From Crinalium epipsammum PCC 9333 (GTDB lineage: Bacteria; Cyanobacteriota; Cyanobacteriia; Cyanobacteriales; PCC-9333): a stretch of DNA of 50,800 nt. The notes beneath the pieces were generated by a model that had not been told where the DNA came from, made no database searches, and worked only from the letters and a program-made list of their open reading frames with translations. This document shows positions 42,313-50,111 of the stretch, piece by piece; position 1 is the first letter of the stretch, and the number at the start of each line of letters is the position of its first letter. Both the position numbers and the translations under genes were made by a program. The stretch covers positions 1 to 50,800 of the forward strand of contig NC_019754.1 in assembly GCF_000317495.1 (NCBI RefSeq), written 5' to 3'.

Positions 42313-44043
42313 ATGACTTGGCAAGATTTATTTGAAAACCAAACCTGGTGGTTAAGAAACCTGTTCGGCGGTAGGGAAACTATCATTGGCCCCAATGAAC
42401 CTTTACCCCCTACAGATATTCATCTTAGAGATTTAAGGGATTACTCAGGAACAGCCATACTCAACGAGCTTTGTGATACTTTCAAGAGTCCAGGCTCTCA
42501 GTTTCATAATTACAAAATTATTAAACATCCAGATAGATCTGCTTCTCAGCCAGTTGTCAATCTCGGTAAGTTTCTAAAAATTGCTGGCGGAAAATTCAAG
42601 CCAACTCAAGATATTTGGCTGCAAGAAAAATCTATTTACAGAAATATGGCTATTATCGGGCCACCTGAGTCTGGCAAGACGAAAGGGTTAATTATTCCAG
42701 GGATAAAGGCTGCGATCAATGCTGGTTTATCTAATATTGTAATTGATGTCAAAGGTGGTTCTCTAATAGACGAACTAGGACATTATGCAGAGCAAAGGGG
42801 AGTGAGGGTGATTTATTGGAGTACGCTTCCTCAAGAAGTTGCCCGCAGTCACAGTATTAATTTACTAGATAATATCAACTCTGTACAAGATGCTCAAATC
42901 TTAGCTAAATGTTTGTATGGTGATACTGAAAATTTAGGGGAAAATCAGCAAATTGCCTTGAGAGATATCGCTTGGATGGCTCAGTGGATAATGCTGATTA
43001 AACATATTTTTGGCAATGCTGGCAACCTCAAGCATATTTATCAAATTGCTCAAAACCCTGTTGAAACCCTAACCCCACTTTTACGAGTATGTCAGGATAG
43101 TAGATTACAAGCAGCTATTGAGTCCCAATTAAGATTAATTCAAGAAAGCGAAAATGGGGCAAATGCTTTTACTTGGGCAATTCAAAATGCGATTGGTTTT
43201 TTTGGTTGGCCTAATTTTGAGCAAGTTACAGGACACAGCGACATTTTACTGCGAGATATTCAGCGTCACCCTACTTTATTAGTAATTGGAGCCGAGTTAG
43301 CAGGACGTGATGTTTCTAAAAAGATATCATCAGCACTAATTGATATTCTAATGACTATTTTTTATGAACGATGGACTCAAAATGAGGGTGAGCAAGGAAT
43401 TGTATTTTGGATTGATGAGTTTCCTAGAATTCAAAAACAGATAGATATTAGTGAGTTTAGTAGCGTGGCACGTTCAGCCAGAGGAAGCATTGTAATTGCT
43501 GCTCAAAGCTTAGAGCAAATTACACCCGAATATCGAGAACAAGTGCTGGAAAATTTTGATACGGTTGTTCTCTGTCGTGGTGTAAGTAATGGTGCAGCTG
43601 AGTGGCTGAGTAACCGTTTAGGAACTCGCAGCCAAAATTTGACAAGACGGAGATACCACGATCCCAATCCACAAGACGAGTATCCTTGGTTAAGGACTCG
43701 TTCAGAGCGAGAAGGTTATGAAAATTGGCGCGAATCTGCACCTGTACTGAGTAGTAGAGAGATTCAGTATCCTGTAGGCAATCACTATGTAGCAGTAGTT
43801 CATTCTAGAACAGCTTGTCGCAAACCTTTTTTAGTCGATTATAAGAGGGCTTTACAGCCAAGTGCTGAATGGCGACCAGCACCAAGAGTTCAATTAAACT
43901 GGCAAGAACCTACATCAGAACAAAGAAGAATTGCCGGGTCAAATACTCGGCAATTAAACTGGCGTGATAGTCAAGAACAGGAAGCTACAAACCAACAGCA
44001 GGAAAACAGACCCCCCTTAAACTGGCGAGATGTTGAAGAGTAA
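42313..44043 (+). CDS. VirD4/TraG-family ATPase with LNWRD tail
   Basis: 576 residues. Walker A GPPESGKT (116-123), Walker B IVFWIDEFPRI (363-373), AAQSLEQI (396-403): the type IV coupling-protein/TraG ATPase. It lacks the N-terminal membrane helices usual for VirD4, so it would be soluble or tethered by partners. The last 60 residues hold three motif copies: LNWQE (528-532), LNWRD (548-552), LNWRD (569-573), in a Gln/Glu-rich linker. Hexameric pumping of DNA or protein is known for the family; what it moves here is unknown. 10-base gap after the JAMM gene. Confidence 0.85.
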   Translation: MTWQDLFENQTWWLRNLFGGRETIIGPNEPLPPTDIHLRDLRDYSGTAILNELCDTFKSPGSQFHNYKIIKHPDRSASQPVVNLGKFLKIAGGKFKPTQDIWLQEKSIYRNMAIIGPPESGKTKGLIIPGIKAAINAGLSNIVIDVKGGSLIDELGHYAEQRGVRVIYWSTLPQEVARSHSINLLDNINSVQDAQILAKCLYGDTENLGENQQIALRDIAWMAQWIMLIKHIFGNAGNLKHIYQIAQNPVETLTPLLRVCQDSRLQAAIESQLRLIQESENGANAFTWAIQNAIGFFGWPNFEQVTGHSDILLRDIQRHPTLLVIGAELAGRDVSKKISSALIDILMTIFYERWTQNEGEQGIVFWIDEFPRIQKQIDISEFSSVARSARGSIVIAAQSLEQITPEYREQVLENFDTVVLCRGVSNGAAEWLSNRLGTRSQNLTRRRYHDPNPQDEYPWLRTRSEREGYENWRESAPVLSSREIQYPVGNHYVAVVHSRTACRKPFLVDYKRALQPSAEWRPAPRVQLNWQEPTSEQRRIAGSNTRQLNWRDSQEQEATNQQQENRPPLNWRDVEE

Positions 44044-44065
44044 AGAAAGAGAAGGAGGTAGTTTG

Positions 44066-44710
44066 ATGTCACAATGGAGCCAAGCAACACAAATGGATAA
44101 TTTTAGTGGTCTTTGGTATAAGTTCAAACAAGATAGTAATGGTAATTGGCATATTTTGTGTTCGAGCGATAAAAATAGCTTGGAAAGCCAAAATATTATT
44201 TATCATGACCATTATTGGCAAAGTAATGGTCGGTGGTATTGTCAAGGTAGACAAGGTAACAAGCATACGATGAATGGAGATTCTTTTATTGAAGGAATCG
44301 AAAGGCAAAATCAAATAGCTTCTTTGGATCTAACAGATGCTGAAAAGCAAGAACTCAATTTAACATCTGGAGCTTTAAATCGCTTAACACCTCAACAAGT
44401 GAAAAAATTAGCAGACTATAGAGCGTGTCAAGCATATGGTAATGCTGGGTATGGAGGAACCGATCGTGGTGTAGAAGTTAGCCTTTATGAAGCAGATATT
44501 TTTGAGCGTTTAGTAAAACAACATCAATCTAGCACTAGCACCCTAACTTGGCGAGACGCAGAAGAAAACAGGCTTTCTGTAACTGAGTCAGCCAAACAAA
44601 CATTGAACTGGCGAGATGCAACACCCGATATAAACTCACGCCAACCCACACAAGCTCGACATCAGTGTTCTCATCAAATTAGAAAATCAACTCGAAAAAT
44701 GACAAGATAA
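44066..44710 (+). CDS. Unknown protein with two L-x-W-R-D motifs
   Basis: 214 residues from ATG 44066, after GAAGGAGG; the upstream in-frame TTG-like extension to 44030 would overlap the previous gene. The N-terminal 60 residues are rich in Trp, Tyr, His (WYKFKQDSNGNWHILCS, YHDHYWQSNGRWYCQGR). The middle (IASLDLTDAEKQELNLTSGA, LNRLTPQQVKKLADYRACQA) is helical. LTWRD (160-164) and LNWRD (180-184) lie in a polar, disordered tail. No family recognised; probably an adaptor or substrate. Confidence 0.7.
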   Translation: MSQWSQATQMDNFSGLWYKFKQDSNGNWHILCSSDKNSLESQNIIYHDHYWQSNGRWYCQGRQGNKHTMNGDSFIEGIERQNQIASLDLTDAEKQELNLTSGALNRLTPQQVKKLADYRACQAYGNAGYGGTDRGVEVSLYEADIFERLVKQHQSSTSTLTWRDAEENRLSVTESAKQTLNWRDATPDINSRQPTQARHQCSHQIRKSTRKMTR

Positions 44711-44744
44711 TTTGATTTTTTTACTAAATGCTGTTGCAACAGAA

Positions 44745-45110
44745 ATGGAAAATTTCGAGGCAGGTGTAGCGTGTTGTTGGACTGGGCATAAGTTTATGAC
44801 AGGTGAGCGAGGAATGAAGTGTCTTACCTGTGGAAGAGTTATGACAAATGAAGCTTGGGAAGAGAAGGGAAAATGTTTTTTTGGGCATACTAATAGTACT
44901 TTTGCAATAGCTGGAAATATCACGATATTAAGTCCTGTCAGACCTAGAACCCGTCTAGAATGGCGAGATGTTAATCCACCTCCAGTTATGAGTCGATCTA
45001 GAACCCGTCTAAAATGGCGAGATGTTAAAACTAATAAATGGAAAATTATATTCATTTTAGCTATAGGTTTAATTTTGATATTTTGGATTATTTTTATTTT
45101 TAAAAGATAA
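44745..45110 (+). CDS. Membrane protein with degenerate RING-like domain (candidate E3)
   Basis: 121 residues from ATG 44745 (matching the start of its paralog; an upstream TTG at 44712 is less likely). Residues 1-50: H15, C26-x2-C29-G, W38, C44 and H48, i.e. HKF..G..G.KCLTCGRVMT....W.....C, the spacing of prokaryotic RING/treble-clef domains but missing several usual ligands. Two LxWRD motifs follow (LEWRD 71-75, LKWRD 89-93), then a C-terminal membrane helix (about 99-118). The next gene is a paralog. An E3 role is inference. Confidence 0.55.
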   Translation: MENFEAGVACCWTGHKFMTGERGMKCLTCGRVMTNEAWEEKGKCFFGHTNSTFAIAGNITILSPVRPRTRLEWRDVNPPPVMSRSRTRLKWRDVKTNKWKIIFILAIGLILIFWIIFIFKR

Positions 45111-45126
45111 CCTTAATCATATAGAT

Positions 45127-45900
45127 ATGGAAACGTTTGAACCAGGAATTGCATCAGCATACAATACACACAATTTCACCGAAGGTGAGGAGGGAATTAA
45201 ATGTTGCACCTGTCCAAGAGTTATGACAATTTATGAATGGGAAGAAAAAAGGCGATGTTTCTGTCAAGGGACTAATGTTGTTCCCGCCAGAGCTCGCTCT
45301 GCTCCGCCAACACGCTTAGAAAGCAACCGTACCAGAGCATCGTTTTCTCGCTCAAGACAAAACAATATTGTTCCTCCCATAGCTGCCACAAATTCAACAA
45401 TAAATTCGCGTTCTACCACTAACATTAATTCTACTAGAACGCAAAATCATGCTTTTTCAAATAAATTTATGGCAATAGCAGCTTTAATCTTATTTTCCTT
45501 TTGCGTACAACCAGTGTTAAATTTGTTTAATAATTTATCTTTGCAATTATCTCAATCACGCCTTCAGATACCACCTGAACAATTTATGAAAAATTACTAT
45601 TTTAAAATTAATAGTAGTAAATACGAACAAGCTTGGGAAGATTTATCTCCTAAATTCCAAGCAAAATCTGATCTTATGCCTTATGGGAAAACTTCTTATC
45701 TAAATTTTTGGAAAAGTAGAAGAGTAGAAATTGAAAGCATTAATTTAGTAGATCAAAAATCAAATTATGCTGAAGTTAATATTCGGCTGCGATACTTTGC
45801 ACAATCAAGAAACCTTGGGTCTAATTATATAAGCTATACTTTGATTTGGAACTCGTCAAAAAACAACTGGCAAATTGATGACAGTAAACTTTTTAACTGA
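45127..45900 (+). CDS. Membrane protein: degenerate RING-like domain, membrane helix, NTF2-like domain
   Basis: 257 residues. The first 50 align with the preceding protein (MExFExGxA, HxF, KCxTC, RVMT, W38, C44). A Ser/Thr/Arg linker has only a degenerate motif (LESNR). One membrane helix (about 118-136, MAIAALILFSFCVQPVLNL) leads to an NTF2-like fold (PEQFMKNYYFKINSSKYEQA, LIWNSSKNNWQIDDSKLF), a domain also found C-terminal in cyanobacterial kinases. Last gene of the operon; ends 154 bases before the right direct repeat. Confidence 0.6.
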   Translation: METFEPGIASAYNTHNFTEGEEGIKCCTCPRVMTIYEWEEKRRCFCQGTNVVPARARSAPPTRLESNRTRASFSRSRQNNIVPPIAATNSTINSRSTTNINSTRTQNHAFSNKFMAIAALILFSFCVQPVLNLFNNLSLQLSQSRLQIPPEQFMKNYYFKINSSKYEQAWEDLSPKFQAKSDLMPYGKTSYLNFWKSRRVEIESINLVDQKSNYAEVNIRLRYFAQSRNLGSNYISYTLIWNSSKNNWQIDDSKLFN

Positions 45901-46053
45901 TGTGTAAGTAATCATATGTAAAGGTTACTTCTATATAAATTTTATACATAAGTTTTAACAACTTCTAAACATCAAATAAATTTCATATGTAAATACATGA
46001 CACAAGTAAAATATTATTTTTTATCTGGCTGAAAGAACAATTCCTCCCTGTCT
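45901..46053. other. AT-rich spacer at the end of the operon
   Basis: Very AT-rich; no gene. The right direct repeat follows directly. Confidence 0.4.
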
Positions 46054-46173
46054 ATTTTGACTACAGTTCTATAGGGCTATCGCCCCAAACATTTTTAAAA
46101 GACCAAAATAAATTGACGCGCCTAATTTTTATCTTGAGCAACTCAACTATCAGCACAGTTACACCGTCTCTAG
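46054..46173 (+). repeat. Right 120-bp direct repeat bracketing the ubiquitin-like operon
   Basis: Same 120-base sequence as 38139-38258 with 13 differences, same orientation. The left hairpin GGGGCTACCGCCCC is here AGGGCTATCGCCCC (one pair lost). A transposase fragment begins about 120 bases further on, its downstream end near GGACTTGCTGAAAAAG. Confidence 0.8.
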
Positions 46174-46296
46174 TTAGGACTTGCTGAAAAAGTAAGAGGA
46201 AAGGAGCAGAATGATTAACTAGCTAACGGAGTAAGAGTGATAAATAAGTTTTCTTCGAGTTAATGAATTAACAAATAAACTGTGATAATCAATTAC

Positions 46297-47082
46297 TCAA
46301 AAAAAGTAATTGAATCCAAAAAATGACCAAAAAATCTGTCGGAGAATGACAGAGAGATTCATGACTAAAAAGGTAATAGCAATAGCAGTTTCGGAAGTAT
46401 GAGCCAGTTTAGCCATGATGCGATTCAAACTAAATCTTCGTTTTCCTTGACCAAATTTCCCCTCAATATAATTACGAATTTTTTCATCTTCTAAGGCTTG
46501 TTTCTTAGTTCCCTTACTAATATTTAATGGTGGTCTACCTAATGGAGGGCCACTAATTCTAATTCCTCTTTCTTTACACCAAGCTCGGTTATCTCTATTC
46601 CGGTAGATTTTATCTACATGAACTGATTCTGGATAATATCCTGTGTATTCTTTAAAAGCCTCTATTTGTGTTTTTAAATCGCCTGATTCGTTAAAATTAT
46701 CCCAACTAATCCGGTCAAGAAATACATATTCATCCACACAACTAGCGGACAATTTTGCGCCAAATTCTACTGGCATTCCGGCTTTTCCTCTGACTATCGG
46801 ACGAATATGCGGTTGACTCAAACTTACAATTCTGTCAGATATACTTTGTTTGTTATTATCATACATCCATTGCTGTTGACGATAGACTTCTGCTACTATT
46901 AATAAACTCTTGAATTGCTTGTTATTCAAGCAATTCAGCGCCGCTCCATCTGCGATTAGTTGGTCTATATGCCCTAAGTTTCGTTTAATATATTGTAGTT
47001 GTTTTTTAATCGCGTTTCCTCTGACTTGGAGAGAACTTATCCTAGGAGTGCTGATCCTAAAGAGACTAAAGGCTAATGTTTG
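46297..47082 (-). pseudogene. IS5-type transposase, 5'-truncated
   Basis: The frame continues upstream of the 46929 ATG without a stop to about 47082 (TLAFSLFRI, RGNAIKKQLQYIKRNL, HIDQLIADGAALNCL), so the annotated 210-codon ORF is only part. It includes RPIVRGKAGMPVEFGAKLS, DRISWDNFNESGDLK, GYYPESVHVDKIYR, GPPLGRPP and GKFGQGKRRFSLNRIM, the C-terminal half of an IS5-family DDE transposase. The first acidic residue region and the left inverted repeat are missing. GGACTTGCTGAAAAAG at about 46177 could be the surviving end. Confidence 0.75.
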
Positions 47083-47313
47083 TTACCAACTAAAATTTTA
47101 GCTTAAACGCCTTAGCAAGGATAGCAGCTAAGGCTGTCGCAATGATCTTATTAGCATTAGTGAAGAATGTTACTTTTCATCTACCCAGACACCGCGATCG
47201 CAGTGTGTAGGAAACACTAAAAATACGGTAGTAGAAGATTTGATGTCATAGTAGTTTCCACAAGCAAAGCTACCAGTACAACCAGTACAATCAAGCTGAT
47301 ATATATTCTTCAA

Positions 47314-48075
47314 TCATGGCAGCAAGTTTAATTTATCAAGACCTGCGTAAGTAGCATTTAAGAAATTCTTAATCCGCTGCTTGCTCAATATACCAAAACC
47401 TGAACCCTCAGCCAAAGCTTTAGAAAACGTTAATTGACCAGCATCAACTCTATTTCTTTCCTCAAAACTAAACTGAGGGAAATCCATCTGAAAAACATTT
47501 TCACGAGCCAGTATTTCAGCCAGATCTTTATCTTTCTCTATGATTGTCCAATCGTCAAAAATTACTTGATTACGAACAAAAATGTGCGTGATGTCTTTAA
47601 TTTTCTCATCATTAACAGATTCTTTGAACTTCTCAATGCTGGAATTACCACCATTACAGACAAACCATTTACAAATTTGAACATTCTTCTCTTTGGCTAA
47701 AGTGAGTATCTTGTTACGATCAAACCAAGCTGTAACTGAAGAATATATATTAGAAGGCAGATTGACAATTACGCTTTTTTTAGCAGCTAACTCAAAAACA
47801 ATGTCAGCACTAGAACGCTTCTTATCTTCATTGGTAAACTCAGCTTCAATATAATGTTTTACTCCTTCTTCATCAGTAAAATAGATTTTGCCAACATCAG
47901 GATTAGATAAATCAGATTCTACAAATTCAATGCAATCGCTTAACCCTTTAGTAATGCAATATTCAAGCAGCACTCGGCAAAATAAACTTTTACCAACACC
48001 ACCTTTTTCACCATCTACCAAATGAATGCTGTTAGTTGCTTGAACATAGGAGTCTGTCTGCTGTTGTTGAGTCAT
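47314..48075 (-). CDS. MinD/ParA-like P-loop ATPase of the actin-type partition operon
   Basis: About 253 residues from ATG 48075 (MTQQQQTD; GGAAG 8-9 bases upstream; a longer start at 48102 is possible). Walker A GEKGGVGKS, then ESDLSNPDVG; the switch II region reads VIVNLPSNI instead of DTP/DxxG. No HTH. Third gene after the ParM-like and small adaptor genes. Such ParA-type ATPases accompany StbA/StbC-like loci on some conjugative plasmids (VirC1/StbB class), where they place plasmids for transfer or segregation. Confidence 0.7.
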   Translation of the reverse strand: MTQQQQTDSYVQATNSIHLVDGEKGGVGKSLFCRVLLEYCITKGLSDCIEFVESDLSNPDVGKIYFTDEEGVKHYIEAEFTNEDKKRSSADIVFELAAKKSVIVNLPSNIYSSVTAWFDRNKILTLAKEKNVQICKWFVCNGGNSSIEKFKESVNDEKIKDITHIFVRNQVIFDDWTIIEKDKDLAEILARENVFQMDFPQFSFEERNRVDAGQLTFSKALAEGSGFGILSKQRIKNFLNATYAGLDKLNLLP

Positions 48076-48145
48076 TAGAACGTCTTCCATTACTATGTAC
48101 AAAAAAACTTCTACCTAACGTAAGAACATCGCACCTTGACAAAAG

Positions 48146-48607
48146 TTACATATCCTCATCCTCCCCAAAGACAGCCTCAATATCTTTAACCTTAACCGCA
48201 CCTCCTCCTAGTTGTAATCCCTTATGTGGAGATTGCGATTGTTCAGGTTGTGATTGTTGTGGCGTTGGTAATGGTTGTGCTTGTGCATAGTTTTGACCAT
48301 TTATTATCGGCTGAATCGGTCTTTCCAAAAAGAATACCTGACGAATATAACTAGCGTAGTTCTCTAAAGCATTGCAAGCTTCTAAAGCCATTACCCTTAA
48401 TTTTTCATCAGATAAATTACCTTTTTCTTTATAAGCCAACGGTAAAACATACATTCGTAAAAATTGCCAAATCAAATCTTTAGACTCACGCGCTCCTTTA
48501 TCGTTCAGATACGATAACACTACACCTTCTGGTGTATCTTCTAAGGATTGAAACCTCAATTTAAAATCAATAGATTTCTTACGAGGAAGCTTATCGTTAT
48601 CATTCAT
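48146..48607 (-). CDS. Small adaptor protein of the actin-type partition operon
   Basis: 153 residues. The N-terminal 90 are helical (DLIWQFLRMYVLPLAYKEK, KLRVMALEACNALENYASYI), followed by a Pro/Gln-rich linker and an acidic tail (FGEDEDM). Its start overlaps the ParM-like stop at 48607. In ParM loci the second gene is the DNA-binding adaptor (ParR); this protein lacks an obvious RHH but fills that position. DNA-binding role inferred. Confidence 0.6.
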   Translation of the reverse strand: MNDNDKLPRKKSIDFKLRFQSLEDTPEGVVLSYLNDKGARESKDLIWQFLRMYVLPLAYKEKGNLSDEKLRVMALEACNALENYASYIRQVFFLERPIQPIINGQNYAQAQPLPTPQQSQPEQSQSPHKGLQLGGGAVKVKDIEAVFGEDEDM

Positions 48608-49827
48608 TACACTGCTGCCTTGGCTTTAAAGTAAGTAAACAAACCAAAAATATCAATTAACCGGAACGCTAACGCTTCTTTTTGATGACGCTCAGTTTTT
48701 AACTTGTCAAAAGCTTTCTCAACTTCAGAAGTCATATCAGCCCCCCAACAAATAGGAACTACTTGTCTATCTCCAGGCTGCGGCAGTTTTGGCAATGCCG
48801 ATTTTTCACGCACACCAAAATACTTATTTAACTCCGGCTTTAAATAAACTCCTGCACCACCACAGATAATTACTTCGTCTAACTCACTTGGTAAACACCT
48901 ATCCAACCATTGCTCTAACTCTTTCCAATATTCTGCACGGGCAGAAGTAATCGCTTCAGTAATCTTTTTAATTTCTGATAAACGAAACTCAGGATCTCTA
49001 CTTCTAGCTAAACCTTGAATTGCAGCAGTGTTTTCCAACTTGATTGAGGAAAAATTATCAGGGCGACTCATAATAAAATGATTAGCTTGAAAGATGGCTT
49101 TAGACAACTCTAATGGTTGTTGACCACTGGTGCGTTCTAATACCTTATTCTCCAACTTCATAAAACCCATTTCTGGACTTTCACCCTTGACCATTCGACC
49201 ACCACTAAACTGTAAAGCTGTGACATTCCTATGCCCAAACATCAAAACAGCTAATGTGCGATCGCGAAACCAATCTAATCCTTTCTGACTAATTCTTATC
49301 ATTGCCAAACCACTTCCTTCAGGTCGGCATAAAAAACTGCTTAATTTCACTTTTAATGGCTGACCTCGGAAACTAAAGTCAGCTAGTACAGAAGTTAACC
49401 GTTCTTCAAACTTTTTCCGATCTTCGTACTCATTCCAAGGCAATAAGACCGTCAGTTCCAACGTTATATTATTAAGATTTCGCTTAGTAGAACTGGAATT
49501 GGCTTTATCTATAATCACACCTAATGCTGCGGAGGTCTTATAAATTGCTCTTTCATACTTCAATTCTGACATTCCAGCATCACCAGAAAACTCACGAGCG
49601 AAAGAACCTACTAAATAAATATGACCATCCCACTCAACCCATGCTTCATCCTCTGGTCTTGCGCTACCTAATTGTCCTTTACCTGATCTATAGTTTTCTA
49701 AAGTTTCTCTTGACACTGACGCAATCTCTGGTAGCATTGTTACTAAATAAGTCTCTTTTATCCCTTCAACCTCTGCTATAACTTTCGTAAGTGATGCGCC
49801 TGGATCAATTCCAACTGTTATTTTCAC
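48607..49827 (-). CDS. parM: ParM/StbA-like actin-type partition ATPase
   Basis: 406 residues. MKITVGIDPGASLTKVI is the phosphate-1 loop of the actin/Hsp70 fold, with LAVLMFGHRNVTALQF as phosphate-2-like strand and EVIICGGAGVYLKPELNK as the adenosine motif. It forms filaments that push plasmid copies apart in the ParM class. First gene of a three-gene operon (1-base overlap with the next). Its upstream region holds two clusters of 10-11-bp phased repeats, the expected place for the parC site. Confidence 0.85.
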   Translation of the reverse strand: MKITVGIDPGASLTKVIAEVEGIKETYLVTMLPEIASVSRETLENYRSGKGQLGSARPEDEAWVEWDGHIYLVGSFAREFSGDAGMSELKYERAIYKTSAALGVIIDKANSSSTKRNLNNITLELTVLLPWNEYEDRKKFEERLTSVLADFSFRGQPLKVKLSSFLCRPEGSGLAMIRISQKGLDWFRDRTLAVLMFGHRNVTALQFSGGRMVKGESPEMGFMKLENKVLERTSGQQPLELSKAIFQANHFIMSRPDNFSSIKLENTAAIQGLARSRDPEFRLSEIKKITEAITSARAEYWKELEQWLDRCLPSELDEVIICGGAGVYLKPELNKYFGVREKSALPKLPQPGDRQVVPICWGADMTSEVEKAFDKLKTERHQKEALAFRLIDIFGLFTYFKAKAAV

Positions 49828-49936
49828 CTAATACTTTCCTCACCCTTCCCCAGTTTTACTAATTTTCGCTCCCTACGTTTAAACCGCAATCTTCCCAAAG
49901 TGATGCTTATTACCCAGTAAAATCTGTAAAAAAGAG

Positions 49937-50111
49937 CAGGAAAATTCAGGAATACATCAGGACAAACTAGGAATTACCAGGAATAAATCAGGAAATATCA
50001 GGACAACCTTAACTTTGCCAGCCCTTTATACTACAAAAAATGGCGTTCATCTCTAAAATACTTGCCTGAAATTGTCTGATAAATGCCTAAAATTGCCTGA
50101 TAAATTCCTGA
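49937..50111. promoter_or_regulatory. Candidate parC centromere of phased CAGGA repeats
   Basis: CAGG occurs at 49937, 49947, 49958, (TAGG) 49968, 49978, 49989 and 49999: seven units at 10 or 11 base steps. After about 62 bases the reverse-complement CCTGA/CCTAA occurs at 50065, 50075 (TCTGA), 50086, 50096 and 50107, again at 10-11. A two-cluster, helically phased site just upstream of parM resembles the R1 plasmid parC, here with the second cluster inverted. Confidence 0.7.

Noticed and set aside
45310-45330. A further LxWRD motif in the last RING-like protein
   Set aside because: Reads LESNR, too degenerate to count as the motif.
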